The position numbers and the translations under genes are program-made. From Streptomyces specialis (GTDB taxonomy: Bacteria > Actinomycetota > Actinomycetes > Streptomycetales > Streptomycetaceae), in NCBI RefSeq assembly GCF_001493375.1, contig NZ_LN929757.1, positions 109,866-173,865 on the forward strand: DNA of 64,000 nucleotides, given 5' to 3'. Below, piece after piece: positions 1 through 8,570 of the stretch (the stretch's first letter is position 1; each line of letters starts with the position of its first letter). The notes beneath the pieces were generated by a model. That model was not told the DNA's origin and ran no database searches. It saw only the letters and a program-made list of their open reading frames with translations.

Positions 1-67
1 GTCAGAAGTCGTCCACCACCCCCCACATCGGGTGGCCAGCGCACCAGAAGCAGAAGTAGGAGTGGAC

Positions 68-310
68 ATGCCGGAGTTCGTGAACGGTGTCCCCGCGGGC
101 CGCATCCCCGGAGCAGCCTGGCGGAAGAGCGCCCGGAGCAACCCCAACGGTAACTGTGTCGAGGTGGCGGGCCTGCCCGGCGGCGACGTCGCCGTCCGCA
201 ACTCCCGCGACCCGCAGGGCCCCGCCCTCATCTACACCCGTGCGGAGATGACCGCCTTCGTGCTCGGCGCCAAGGACGGGGACTTCGACGACCTCATCAG
301 CCGCGACTGA
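68..310 (+). CDS. DUF397 domain protein
   Basis: An 80-residue protein that is essentially one DUF397 domain: an N-terminal AWRKSARSN motif, then GNCVEVAGL, a VAVRNSRDPQGPAL core and a C-terminal DGDFDDL. These small proteins are usually encoded next to DUF5753 helix-turn-helix regulators in Streptomyces, and some pairs act like bald/whiJ-type developmental switches. Here the HTH gene lies 90 bp downstream on the same strand, the reverse of the usual order. The ATG at 68 is preferred over an in-frame GTG at 32 because an AGGAG sits five bases before it. Biochemical role unknown. Confidence 0.85.
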   Translation: MPEFVNGVPAGRIPGAAWRKSARSNPNGNCVEVAGLPGGDVAVRNSRDPQGPALIYTRAEMTAFVLGAKDGDFDDLISRD

Positions 311-400
311 CTGATTCACCCTGAGTATCCCGGGGGCGACTGTACGCCTCGCCCGAACAGTGCAACACTTGGGCGCGATTTCAACACTCAGGGGACACAC

Positions 401-1327
401 ATGGCGTCAGCTCAGGCAGGTCGAGCCTCTTCCTCGGTGCGGGATCTCCTCTCCCACCCCAGGGGCGGACCCACGGTTCTGCGGATCGTGCTCGGCACGC
501 ATCTGCGCCGTCTGCGCGAGGGCTGCGGCATCACCCGGGAAGCCGCGGGCGACGCCATCCGGGGCTCCCACGCCAAGATCAGCCGACTCGAACTCGGCCG
601 GGTGAGCGCCAAGGAACGGGACATCGCCGACCTGTTGACGCTGTACGGCGTGGTCGACGAGGCCCAGCGCGAGCAGTTCCTCGCGCTCGCCCGGCAGGCG
701 AGCAAGCCCGGCTGGTGGCAGCGGTACAGCGACGTGCTGCCGAGCTGGTTCGAGACGCTGATCGGTCTGGAGGAGGCCGCCTCGATGATCCGCACCTACG
801 AGGTGCAGTTCATCCCGGGCCTCCTGCAGACTCCTGACTACGCGCGCGCCTGCATCCGGCTGGGCAACCCGCGCGCCACCGACCGGCAGGTCGACCGCCG
901 CGTCGAGTTGCGGATGGAGCGCCAGCAGCTTCTGGACAAGCCGCACGCCCCCAAGCTGTGGGCGGTGGTGGACGAAGCCGCGCTGCGCCGCCCGCTCGGC
1001 GGCCCGGAGGCGATGCGGACGCAGATCAGGCGGCTGCGCGAGCTGGCCGAACGGCCCAACATAACCCTGCAGATAGCCCCGTTCCGGCTCGGTGGCCTGG
1101 CCGCCGCCGGTGGTCCGATCACCATCCTGCGTTTCCTGGAGCCGGACCTTCCCGACATCGTCTACCTGGAGCAGCTCAACAGCGCGCTCTACCTGGACAA
1201 GCGCGATGACGTCGAGGACTACCTCGCCGTCATGGACAGCCTGTGCGCCACGGCCGAACCGCACGGCAAGACCGCCGAGTTCCTCGACGGTCTGCGGTTC
1301 CTCGAAGGGCTCAAGCGCACCCTCTGA
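401..1327 (+). CDS. XRE-family HTH regulator with DUF5753 domain
   Basis: A 308-residue cytoplasmic DNA-binding protein. Residues about 30-85 form an XRE helix-turn-helix (LRRLREGCGITREAAG, then SHAKISRLELGR). The rest is a DUF5753 domain with typical motifs: GLLQTPDYAR near residue 143, LRRPLGG, and DIVYLEQL near the C-terminus. Such proteins pair with DUF397 partners, and one lies just upstream, so the two probably form a regulatory module. The ATG follows a GGGGAC-type ribosome binding site. The target genes cannot be told from the sequence. Confidence 0.9.
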   Translation: MASAQAGRASSSVRDLLSHPRGGPTVLRIVLGTHLRRLREGCGITREAAGDAIRGSHAKISRLELGRVSAKERDIADLLTLYGVVDEAQREQFLALARQASKPGWWQRYSDVLPSWFETLIGLEEAASMIRTYEVQFIPGLLQTPDYARACIRLGNPRATDRQVDRRVELRMERQQLLDKPHAPKLWAVVDEAALRRPLGGPEAMRTQIRRLRELAERPNITLQIAPFRLGGLAAAGGPITILRFLEPDLPDIVYLEQLNSALYLDKRDDVEDYLAVMDSLCATAEPHGKTAEFLDGLRFLEGLKRTL

Positions 1328-1406
1328 CCGCGACGCCGGACGGCCCGGGCGGCCCGGGGAGCCGGCCGGGAGACCGGTCCGGGCCACCGGACCGGCCCCC
1401 GCGCGG

Positions 1407-2228
1407 TCAGTACTTGCGGGCCACGCCGCCGAACTCGATCCACTCGTCGGTCAGTTGCTTCGGCCCCAGCTCGGTGTCCGGCCGCCAGGTGCTGATCTCC
1501 ACCAGCCCGGGGTCGAGGATCTCGAACCCCTCGAAGTAGGACCGGACTTCGTGCGCCTGCCGCACCCGGCCCCAGTTCCCCCGCGTGCTCACATCCATGA
1601 AGTCCGTGATCCGCGCGCGCAGTTCCGCGTCCTCGCTGATGAGCTGGTTGATCACCAGGAAGCTGCCGGGCGCCAGCCGGTCCGCGACCCGCCGCACCAG
1701 CCCCGCCGGGTCGTCGGAGTCGGGGATGCAGTGCAGCACCGAGACGAACAGCGCCGCGACCGGCTCGTCGAAGTCGATCAGCCGCTCCACCTCGGGATGA
1801 CCGAAAATCCCCTCCGTGTCACGGAAGTCCGCCTGGATGACGACGGTGTTCCGGTTCTCCTCCAGCAACGCCCGCCCGTGGGCGAGGACGATGGGGTCGT
1901 TGTCGATGTAGACCACGCGGGCGTCCGGGTCGACGCTCTGGGCGATCTGGTGCACGTTGTCCTGCGTGGGCAGCCCTGAGCCGTGGTCGATGAACTGCCG
2001 GATTCCGTAGTCCCGGGCCAGTACGCGCACCACGCGTTGCAGGAAGCGACGGTTGTTGATCGCCAGCGGCCGGGTGCTCGGCGCCGTCTCCTCGATCTTG
2101 GCCAGCGCCTCCCGGTCCACCGCGTAGTTGTCCTTGCCGCCGAGCGCGTAGTCGTAGATCCGTGCCACGCTCGGCACATTGATGTCGATGTCCTGCGCGA
2201 CGCCGCTTTCGGCACCGGTCTCGGCCAT
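1407..2228 (-). CDS. DUF574-family SAM-dependent methyltransferase
   Basis: A 273-residue protein of the actinomycete DUF574 (Methyltransf_19) family. It opens with SVARIYDYALGGKDNYAVDR, has the family SAM-binding segment FIDHGSGLPT followed by VVYIDNDPIV, and ends in IEFGGVARKY. Members are predicted SAM-dependent methyltransferases of unknown substrate and are common near regulators in Streptomyces. The start at 2228 has GGGAGAGAAGG upstream on the minus strand. The gene converges with the HTH gene and stands alone. A second paralogue lies at 59804-60616. Confidence 0.88.
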   Translation of the reverse strand: MAETGAESGVAQDIDINVPSVARIYDYALGGKDNYAVDREALAKIEETAPSTRPLAINNRRFLQRVVRVLARDYGIRQFIDHGSGLPTQDNVHQIAQSVDPDARVVYIDNDPIVLAHGRALLEENRNTVVIQADFRDTEGIFGHPEVERLIDFDEPVAALFVSVLHCIPDSDDPAGLVRRVADRLAPGSFLVINQLISEDAELRARITDFMDVSTRGNWGRVRQAHEVRSYFEGFEILDPGLVEISTWRPDTELGPKQLTDEWIEFGGVARKY

Positions 2229-2538
2229 GCTGCCCTTCTCTCCCTGTGACGGCTCCCCGAACGGGCTCCTGCGGGGCCGAATCTTTCCACGCGGGACGGT
2301 AGTTGAACGTCTGTTGGCTGGAAGCGACCGTACGTGACGGACGATGAGGCCGCGACCCGACCGCGCACCGGCCGGAAAGCGCCCGGCCCGCCCCTGGCCC
2401 GGGGACGGCGCCGGCCCGCCGGATCTCCTCCCGGCGGCCGCTGACCTGGGAGAACGGTCCACCCGCCGGGGAGTGCCCGGACCGGCGGGCGCGCGCACCG
2501 CCCCTCGCGGAACAGAGGCGCGGCGGTAGGCTCACCGT

Positions 2539-3342
2539 ATGACCACCGCGATCACCGCGACCCCGACCGCCACCGGCATCGGACCGCTGCTGCGGGAGTG
2601 GCGCCAGCGGACCGGGGTCAGCCAGCTCGACCTCGCGCTGCGCGCCGACTCATCCGCGCGGCACATCAGCTTCATCGAGACGGGCAAGTCCCGGCCGAGC
2701 CGCGAGATGGTGCTGCGCCTCGCCGAGCACCTCGACGTTCCCGTGCGGGAGCGGAACGCGCTGCTCGTCGCCGCCGGTTACGCCCCGCACTACCCCGAGT
2801 CGCCCTTCGACTCGCCCGCGCTCGACGTGCTGCGCCTCGGCCTGGACCGGCTGCTGACCGGGTACGAGCCGTACCCGGCGCTCGTCGTGGACGGCTGCTA
2901 CCGGGTGTGGGCGGCCAACCGGGGCATCGAGACCATGCTCAGGGGTGTCCCGCCCACGCTGCTCACCCAGCCCCTCAACGCCATGCGGATCACGCTCCAC
3001 CCCGAGGGCCTGGCGCCGCGCATCCTCAACTTCCGTGAATGGCGCGGCCATCTGCTGGACCAGATGCGCCGGCAGCTCGCGCTGCTGCGTTCGGCGCCGC
3101 TGCGCGAGCTGTACGAGGAGGTGTCGGCCTACCCGCTGCCGCCCGGCGGGGAGGAACGGGCGGGGGAGAGCAGCAGGCTGGCCCTGCCGATGATCATCGA
3201 GCAGGAGGGACACCGGCTGTCGTTCCTGTCGACGATCGCGACGTTCAACACCCCGGCGGACGTGACGGTCTCCGAGCTGGCACTGGAGGCTTTCCTCCCG
3301 GCCGACCCGGAGACCGCGGACCTGCTGCGCCGCCTCGCCTGA
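2539..3342 (+). CDS. MmyB-type XRE transcriptional regulator
   Basis: A 267-residue regulator. An N-terminal helix-turn-helix (GPLLREWRQRTGVSQLDLAL, then SARHISFIETGKSRPSREMV) covers residues about 14-70. It is followed by an MmyB-like ligand-binding domain with family motifs such as NRGIETML, LHPEGLAPRI and STIATFNTPADVTVSEL. MmyB-like proteins usually control an adjacent oxidoreductase or membrane protein; the only close candidate is the convergent small membrane protein at 3354-3785. The start is a plain ATG 11 bp after a purine-rich stretch. Confidence 0.88.
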   Translation: MTTAITATPTATGIGPLLREWRQRTGVSQLDLALRADSSARHISFIETGKSRPSREMVLRLAEHLDVPVRERNALLVAAGYAPHYPESPFDSPALDVLRLGLDRLLTGYEPYPALVVDGCYRVWAANRGIETMLRGVPPTLLTQPLNAMRITLHPEGLAPRILNFREWRGHLLDQMRRQLALLRSAPLRELYEEVSAYPLPPGGEERAGESSRLALPMIIEQEGHRLSFLSTIATFNTPADVTVSELALEAFLPADPETADLLRRLA

Positions 3343-3353
3343 GCCGCGGGGAC

Positions 3354-3785
3354 CTAGCCGCGGTCGGCGCGCAGCGCGGTGTACTGGAGGGCCGCGAACG
3401 CGGCCACCCCCGCCGCCTGCGCCGGGATCCACACCGCGCCCGCCGTGCTCGGCCCGAGCCCCAGCGCCAGGGCGGCCGAACTGGCCACCACCCAGGCGGC
3501 GTTGGCTTCGATGACCAGCTTCACCGGCAGCACCGGCGGCTCCGGCCGGGTGGCCAGCCACGCCACGCCACCGGCGAAGACGAGCAGGAACGCCCCGACG
3601 CCCGCGATGAGCCCGGTGGACAGGCCCAGCAGCCGCCCGACCGGGCCGGCGGCCAGCAGGTAGGCGAGCGCGTTGCCGCCGGTGACGACGGCGTCGAGGG
3701 CGAGCCAGCGACGGAGCCGGACCGGGGGGGTGACGGGGGACGCGGTCGGGGTGGCGGTCCGGAAGGTCAGCGCGGACATGGTCAT
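3354..3785 (-). CDS. Small four-helix membrane protein
   Basis: A 143-residue integral membrane protein with about four hydrophobic helices (around ALDAVVTGGNALAYLLAA, LIAGVGAFLLVFAGGVAWLA, AAWVVASSAALALGLG and GVAAFAALQYTAL). No enzymatic motif is visible. Similar proteins are annotated only as hypothetical integral membrane proteins. It ends 12 bp from the MmyB-type regulator and could be its target. The start at 3785 follows GAGGAG; an ATG two codons later is also possible. The sequence directly upstream is disturbed by an adapter-like insertion, so the promoter seen here may not be the real one. Confidence 0.75.
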   Translation of the reverse strand: MTMSALTFRTATPTASPVTPPVRLRRWLALDAVVTGGNALAYLLAAGPVGRLLGLSTGLIAGVGAFLLVFAGGVAWLATRPEPPVLPVKLVIEANAAWVVASSAALALGLGPSTAGAVWIPAQAAGVAAFAALQYTALRADRG

Positions 3786-3858
3786 CAGCTCCTCAGCAAT
3801 GTGCGGCCTGGACCGTGGGCACGGAGATATAAAAAAGAGACAGCATCAGCTCCTCAGC
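3783..3858. other. Adapter-derived insertion flanked by a 15-bp direct repeat
   Basis: The 15-mer catcagctcctcagc occurs at 3783-3797 and again at 3844-3858. Between them, 3811-3843 closely matches the Nextera read-2 adapter (cgtgggc, then cggagat, then aagagacag, the standard transposon end). The simplest reading is a library artefact carried into the assembly, so about 60 bp here is not genomic and the true sequence joins the repeat copies. No other feature is visible in the remainder up to the LacI promoter at 3994. Confidence 0.75.
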
Positions 3859-3993
3859 TTCGTGCGGGGACGGGGGTTTCTCCGTGGGACCACCATCGCC
3901 CGGCGTCCCCCGCCGCGTCGATGACGTGGGAGGTCATGCGGCCCGCCGGCGGGGCGCCGGGCCGCCCGGCGGTGCCGGGTCTTCCGCCGGCTC

Positions 3994-4022
3994 TTGACAT
4001 CCCGGGAGCGGCACCGCATTCT
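3994..4022 (+). promoter_or_regulatory. Candidate promoter of the lacI-pfkB pair
   Basis: A perfect TTGACA at 3994-3999 is followed, 17 bases on, by CATTCT at 4017-4022. The -35 is ideal and the -10 poor. It lies directly upstream of the LacI operator-like palindrome and the regulator gene. Confidence 0.5.
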
Positions 4023-4033
4023 CTGCGGGATCC

Positions 4034-4049
4034 GCTAATTCGATTTAGC
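4034..4049. promoter_or_regulatory. LacI-family operator
   Basis: The 16-mer gctaattcgatttagc is a palindrome in 14 of 16 positions with the central CG typical of LacI/PurR-family operators. It sits 20 bp before the LacI-type gene and just after its candidate promoter, so negative autoregulation is likely. Confidence 0.7.
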
Positions 4050-4068
4050 CCCAGCCCGGAGAACGACC

Positions 4069-5103
4069 ATGCCCCGCCGCGGCACGATGGCCGATGTCGC
4101 CCGCAGCGCGGGCGTCTCGCCGACGACCGCGTCGTTCGTGCTGGCCGGGCGTACCGACATGCGGATCTCCGACGCCGCGCGGCAGCGTGTCCTGGAGGCG
4201 GCCCGCGCCCTCGCATACCGGCCGAACGTCACCGCGCGCAGCCTCCGCACCCGGTCGAGCCGGACCATCGGCCTGGTCTCCGACACCATCACCACCACCC
4301 CGTACGCGGGCGAGGTCATCCGCGGTGCCCTGGAGGCGGCCCGCGCCCGTGACCACCTGCTGTTCATCACCGAGACCGGCGGCGACCCGGCGGCCGGGTC
4401 CGGTCTGGTCAACGCCCTGCTCGACCGGCAGGTGGACGCGGTGATCTACGCGGCCATGTTCACCCGGCACGTCGATCCGCCGCCCGAACTGGACGGCGGG
4501 CGGGTCGTGTTGCTCAACTGCCTGGCGCCCGGCCGGAACGCGCCCTCCGTCGTTCCCGACGAGATCGAGGCGGGCCGGACCGCCGCCCGGGTGCTGCTCG
4601 GCGCGGGCCACACCCGGGGCATCTGGTCGATCGGCGGCCGTCACGCCCTCCCGGCCACGCCCGACGGGTGGTTCGCCGGGAACGAGCGGATACGCGGTCT
4701 CGACGAGGCGCTCCGCGCGGGCGGTGCCGCGCTGGACGGCGTGGTCGAGTGCGCGTGGGAGGCGGCGGACGGATACCGGGAGGTCCGCGCGCTGCTCGCC
4801 GGGGGGCGGCGGCCCGGCGCGCTGGTCTGCGCCACCGACCGGGTCTCGTTCGGCGCGTACCAGGCGCTGGCCGAGGCGGGGCTGCGGGTGCCCGACGACG
4901 TCTCCGTGGTCTCGTTCGACGACCAGGACTTCGCCTCCTGGCTCCGCCCCCCGCTCACCACCATCGCCCTGCCGCACAGCGAACTCGGCCGGGTCGCCGT
5001 CGAGTTGATCCTCGACCCCGGCCCGCTCGACGCCACCGTGCACCGTGTCCCGATGCCGCTGCGCGTGCGGGACTCGGTGGGCCCGCCGCACGAGAACGGA
5101 TGA
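4069..5103 (+). CDS. LacI-family transcriptional regulator
   Basis: A 344-residue repressor. The LacI HTH is at residues 5-30 (TMADVARSAGVSPTTASFVL) with the hinge helix YRPNVTARSLRT. A periplasmic-binding-protein-like sensor domain follows (TIGLVSDTI to VSVVSFDDQDFASWLRPPLT). The PfkB sugar kinase starts about 100 bp downstream, so the effector is probably a sugar or sugar phosphate. A LacI-type palindrome at 4034-4049 lies immediately upstream. No sugar transporter is adjacent in this window. Confidence 0.92.
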   Translation: MPRRGTMADVARSAGVSPTTASFVLAGRTDMRISDAARQRVLEAARALAYRPNVTARSLRTRSSRTIGLVSDTITTTPYAGEVIRGALEAARARDHLLFITETGGDPAAGSGLVNALLDRQVDAVIYAAMFTRHVDPPPELDGGRVVLLNCLAPGRNAPSVVPDEIEAGRTAARVLLGAGHTRGIWSIGGRHALPATPDGWFAGNERIRGLDEALRAGGAALDGVVECAWEAADGYREVRALLAGGRRPGALVCATDRVSFGAYQALAEAGLRVPDDVSVVSFDDQDFASWLRPPLTTIALPHSELGRVAVELILDPGPLDATVHRVPMPLRVRDSVGPPHENG

Positions 5104-5205
5104 ACCATGCGCGAACACCCCGCCGTCAACGTGCCGACGCCGGAAGTGGCGCCGGGAAGGCCGCTCACCGAGGATGATCACCGAGGACACGCGCGAGGAG
5201 GCCCC

Positions 5206-6297
5206 GTGAAGTCGACGAATTCCCAGGAGAACTCCCGGTTCCCACAGGAACAACAGCGTTCCCGGGAAGCGCGGGTTCCCCAGGATTCCCGCATCTCCCG
5301 GCAATCCCGGATTTCCCACGATTCCCAGGAATTCCACGATGTCCAGGAACCTCAAGAGTCCCAGGAATCCCAGGAGTCGCGGGGTTCGCGCCGGACGCGG
5401 GTGACCGTCGTGGGGGAGGCCCTGGTCGATCTGCTGTGGCGGGCGGGCGCCCGCGAGGTGCACGCGGCGCCCGGCGGCAGCCCGGCCAACGTGGCCGTCG
5501 GCCTGCACCGGCTGGAGCGGCCCGTCACCCTGCTGACGTCCTGGGGCGACGATCCGCCCGGTGAGCTGGTGCGCGACCACCTCGACGGCATCGGCGTGGA
5601 CGTGCGGCGGGTGCCCGCCGGGCCGGGCCGCACCATCGTCGCGCTGGCGTACGTCGGGCCGGACGGCGCGGCGACGTACGACTTCCTCGCGTCGTGGGAT
5701 CCGCGGGCGCTGGAGGTTCCGGAGGACACCGCGGTGCTGCACACCGGATCGCTGGCGGCCGTCGTGGAGCCGGGCGCGACGCGGGTGCTGGAACTGTGCG
5801 GCGAGCAGCGGCGGGCCGGCCGCGCGGTCGCCGCCGACCTCAACGTGCGCCCCGCCGTCCAGCCCGACCCGGACGCCTACCGCGCGGGGGCGGCGCGGCT
5901 GGCGGGGGCGGGGGACGTGCTGAAGGCCAGCGACGAGGACCTGGCCTGGCTCTACCCCGGACAGGAACCGACCGCCGCGGCCCGCGCGTTGCTGGCCGCG
6001 GGACCGGGGCTGGTCGTGGTGACGCTGGGCGGGAAGGGCGCGTTCGCGGTGACCCGGGACGGCGACGAGGTGTGGGTTCCGGCGCCGGGGATCGCGGTGG
6101 TGGACACCGTCGGCGCGGGCGACACGTTCCAGGCGGCGCTGCTGGACGCGATAGCCGAGCACGGCGGTCCGCCCACCGGACGGGAGGCGCTCTCCGCCGT
6201 GCTGACGCGGTGCGCGACGGCCGCCGCCATCACCTGTACGCGGGTGGGCGCCGACCCTCCGACCAGGGCCGAACTGACGGCGTTCAGCCAGCCTTAA
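5206..6297 (+). CDS. PfkB-family carbohydrate kinase with low-complexity N-terminus
   Basis: A ribokinase/fructokinase-type sugar kinase of 363 residues. The first 65 residues are Ser/Gln/Glu/Arg-rich (SQEN, QDSR, SQESQESQESR) and do not belong to the family. The kinase proper starts at VTVVGEALVDLL. It carries GGSPANVAVGL (substrate-binding glycine motif) and DTVGAGDTFQAALLD with the catalytic Asp. The GTG at 5206 is chosen because GAGGAG precedes it by five bases; an upstream in-frame ATG at 5107 has no clear site. It is co-oriented with the LacI gene, suggesting a sugar-inducible pair. Confidence 0.85.
   Translation: MKSTNSQENSRFPQEQQRSREARVPQDSRISRQSRISHDSQEFHDVQEPQESQESQESRGSRRTRVTVVGEALVDLLWRAGAREVHAAPGGSPANVAVGLHRLERPVTLLTSWGDDPPGELVRDHLDGIGVDVRRVPAGPGRTIVALAYVGPDGAATYDFLASWDPRALEVPEDTAVLHTGSLAAVVEPGATRVLELCGEQRRAGRAVAADLNVRPAVQPDPDAYRAGAARLAGAGDVLKASDEDLAWLYPGQEPTAAARALLAAGPGLVVVTLGGKGAFAVTRDGDEVWVPAPGIAVVDTVGAGDTFQAALLDAIAEHGGPPTGREALSAVLTRCATAAAITCTRVGADPPTRAELTAFSQP
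5216..5390 (+). repeat. Degenerate tandem repeats of a TCCCAGGAA-like unit
   Basis: About 175 bp made of imperfect 9-12 base units (tcccaggaa, ttcccgggaa, attcccagga). They are noticeably more AT-rich than the flanking coding sequence and read in frame as the Ser/Gln/Glu/Arg-rich N-terminal extension of the PfkB kinase. There are no regular spacers, so this is not a CRISPR array. Confidence 0.75.
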
Positions 6298-6474
6298 CAG
6301 CCTGGAAACGGGGCGTCCGTGAGGGGCGGTCAGGTCTCGTAACAGACTCCCGTGAGAAGGTTGTTGTTCGCCGCTCTGATGATACGATCGCCGGGCTTGC
6401 CAAACGGGCTGACAGCGCGTAAGGCCAACAGCCGACTCGTAAATGCAGCCGAGAGGGTTTCACCGAGGAGCACC

Positions 6475-6597
6475 ATGCCGTCAGTAGGGCATATGGAGCC
6501 GAAGCGGCGGGGCGGCTGGCGGCGGTCGCCGTCGGCGCGGTCGAAGTCATCCTCCCAGGCTGAGCGGGCCCCGTCATCGCGTCAGGTCGGTTGGTAG
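6475..6597 (+). CDS. Short basic protein upstream of the conservon
   Basis: A possible 40-residue protein, MPSVGHMEPKRRGGWRRSPS at its start, rich in Arg and Ser, with a GAGGAG four bases before its ATG. It fills most of the otherwise gene-free 385-bp gap between the sugar kinase and the conservon sensor gene, on the same strand. No known domain is recognised. The rest of the gap is leader sequence with no gene; candidate promoters are weak. Treat it as a plausible small gene, or as the translated part of a leader. Confidence 0.45.
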   Translation: MPSVGHMEPKRRGGWRRSPSARSKSSSQAERAPSSRQVGW

Positions 6598-6682
6598 GGC
6601 GGATCCGCGCGGGGGAGCCGGTTCCGCCGGCCGTGGCCCCCTCATATTCAAGTACCTGGCGGTCTAGCTTGAAGAGAATCTC

Positions 6683-7798
6683 ATGACCCAATACCTACAG
6701 GATCCTGCCCTATGGGGCCTCGTCGCCGGAACTCCCCTGGCCGCATCGGTTATTTATCGGGGGCGGAGGACGAGCGCGAAGCTACGGAGACAGAATAGCG
6801 AGCTCGAAAACCGCCACCGGGAGCTGCAGAACACCTTCAACGAGGCTGTCGAGGACGCCCGCCTCCGCGCCGAAGAGGCCACGAAAACCGCTCTGAAGTC
6901 CGCCATGCGGACCCTCCAGGGCCTGGCCAACGAACAGCAGTTGGTCATCTCCAAGCTTCAGGGGAAGTACGGGGACCAGGAGATCCTTCAGGACCTCCTC
7001 GAAATCGACCACATGAACTCGCAGTTCGGCCGGCGCGCGCAGTCCGTCGCCGTGCTGTGCGACGGCTGGCTCGGACGGCAGCGCGCCGTCGCCTCCGTCT
7101 ACGACGTCGCGCGCAGCGCCAAGGGCCGCATCCGCCACTACACGCGCGTCGAGATCCGTTCGCAGACGAACTTCGCGATCGTGAGCCAGGTCGTCGAGCC
7201 GGTCGCCCTGGTCCTGGCCGAGCTGCTGGACAACGCCACCAGCTACTCCGCGCCCGAGACCACGATCGACATCAACATCAGGACCGTCCCCAAGGGCGTC
7301 TGCGTGATCATCGACGACGCGGGCGTCGGCATGAACGAGGAAGAGAAGGCCAGGGCCTCCCGGCTGCTGTCGGGCGAACACCCGGTGGGCGTCACGGAGC
7401 TGGGCAACCCGCCGCAGTTCGGCTTCGCCGTCATCGGCGTGCTCGCCGCCCGCTACGGTTTCAGCGTCTCTGTGGACTCGGCGTCGCCCTACGGTGGGGT
7501 GCGCGCCGTGGTCCTCCTTCCCCAGGAGCTGCTCACCAGCATGCCCGAACCGCAGAACCCGACCGTGACCGACGCCGCCGCCCCGGTGGACGGCGACGAG
7601 GACGCCACGACGCCCGGGGGACTGCCCAAACGCCGCAGGAGAGGCGCCATCGCCATCGTGCCGCAGACCCGTTCGGGTGAGGACAGGGGTCCGGTGCGGT
7701 CCAGCGAGGAGACCGCGTCCATCATGGGCGCCTTCCAGCGCGGCACGCAGTCCGGCCGCAGCGCCGATCCGAGCAGGGAAGGGTACGAGAACCCGTGA
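6683..7798 (+). CDS. Conservon sensor ATPase (CvnA-type, histidine-kinase-like)
   Basis: A 371-residue protein that begins a conservon operon. One N-terminal membrane segment (LWGLVAGTPLAASVIY) is followed by a charged coiled coil (residues 30-95) and an HATPase_c domain with N-box AELLDNATSYS, G1 DDAGVGM and G2 FGFAVIGVLAARYG. There is no convincing phospho-acceptor His motif. The Pro- and Arg-rich tail is probably disordered. In S. coelicolor Cvn9 (rarABCDE) the equivalent protein associates at the membrane with the roadblock and DUF742 proteins and the GTPase, like a eukaryotic G-protein relay affecting aerial growth. It overlaps the next gene by four bases. Confidence 0.9.
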   Translation: MTQYLQDPALWGLVAGTPLAASVIYRGRRTSAKLRRQNSELENRHRELQNTFNEAVEDARLRAEEATKTALKSAMRTLQGLANEQQLVISKLQGKYGDQEILQDLLEIDHMNSQFGRRAQSVAVLCDGWLGRQRAVASVYDVARSAKGRIRHYTRVEIRSQTNFAIVSQVVEPVALVLAELLDNATSYSAPETTIDINIRTVPKGVCVIIDDAGVGMNEEEKARASRLLSGEHPVGVTELGNPPQFGFAVIGVLAARYGFSVSVDSASPYGGVRAVVLLPQELLTSMPEPQNPTVTDAAAPVDGDEDATTPGGLPKRRRRGAIAIVPQTRSGEDRGPVRSSEETASIMGAFQRGTQSGRSADPSREGYENP

Positions 7799-8196
7799 AC
7801 ACCGAACTGTCCTGGATGCTGGAGAGCGCTCTCGAGGTCCCGGAGGCGCGCCACGCCATCCTGGTGTCGGCGGACGGTCTGCTCATGGCCCGTTCCAACG
7901 ACGTCGACAAGGACGAGGCGGACACCGTGGCCGCGGCGATGAGCGGCATGCAGTCGCTGAGCCGCACCGTGGCCGGTTTCGCCGGCGGCGCCGCGATGCA
8001 GTGGCGCCAGACCGTGGTCGAGTTCGACGGGGGATGGGTGTTCCTGATTTCCGCCGGTGAAGGGGCGTACCTGGCGGTCTCGGCGTCCCCCCGCGTCGAC
8101 ATGGCCGACATCACTTTTCGGATGCAGCAACTCGTCGCACAGCTTGGCAAGGCACTGACCACCCCGCCCCGTGAGAATACTGGTATTCAGGCATGA
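7795..8196 (+). CDS. Roadblock/LC7 protein (CvnB-type)
   Basis: A 133-residue roadblock/LC7 protein that starts NTELSWMLESALEVPEARHA and contains VSADGLLMARS and a C-terminal MADITFRMQQLV helix. Roadblock proteins of conservons are thought to modulate the Ras-like GTPase encoded two genes on, as MglB does for MglA. The GTG start overlaps the stop of the sensor ATPase, and its own stop overlaps the next start (ATGA), so the operon is translationally coupled. Confidence 0.92.
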   Translation: MNTELSWMLESALEVPEARHAILVSADGLLMARSNDVDKDEADTVAAAMSGMQSLSRTVAGFAGGAAMQWRQTVVEFDGGWVFLISAGEGAYLAVSASPRVDMADITFRMQQLVAQLGKALTTPPRENTGIQA

Positions 8197-8570
8197 CAGC
8201 ACCCGATGACGAGCTTGGGCCCGAGTCCGTGGAATTAGTACGGCCTTATGTCATCACCAACGGCCGTGGTCTGCCCGACCGCGACCGGTTCGACCTGATC
8301 ACTCTGGTCACGGCGTCCGCCGGAGACAGGCGGACGGACCGGCTGGACCCGGAGAAGCGCAGCCTCGTCAAGCTGTGCGAGGGAGGCTATCTTTCCGTTG
8401 CCGAAATAGCGGGACATCTGCGCCTGCCGATCGGCATCGTCAAGGTGCTGCTCTCCGATCTCGCGGAGGCCGGTTATGTCCAGACCCGTACCCCGGTACC
8501 TCCGGCTCAGCTCGCCGACATTCAGGTTCTTCAGGAGGTGCTGGATGGACTCCAGGCGCGCTTTGGGTGA
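8193..8570 (+). CDS. DUF742 protein (CvnC-type)
   Basis: A 125-residue DUF742 protein with the family motifs VRPYVITNGRG, LCEGGYLSVAEIAGHLRLPI and VLLSDLAEAGYV, which look like a winged-helix fold. In conservons this is the third component and binds the sensor ATPase in reported interaction studies. The start overlaps the roadblock stop and the 3' end overlaps the GTPase gene by 26 bases. Confidence 0.92.
   Translation: MTAPDDELGPESVELVRPYVITNGRGLPDRDRFDLITLVTASAGDRRTDRLDPEKRSLVKLCEGGYLSVAEIAGHLRLPIGIVKVLLSDLAEAGYVQTRTPVPPAQLADIQVLQEVLDGLQARFG

Noticed and set aside
1..31. Partial gene or adapter at the left edge
   Set aside because: A gtcaga start recalls an adapter, but the match is far too short and no coding frame is supported.
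5216..5390. Possible CRISPR-like array
   Set aside because: The units are short, degenerate and contiguous, with no constant spacers, and are read in frame within the kinase gene.
4045..6162. A 705-codon open frame on the minus strand
   Set aside because: It is the antisense shadow of the LacI and PfkB genes; high GC leaves long open frames on the opposite strand. It has no family motif or ribosome site.
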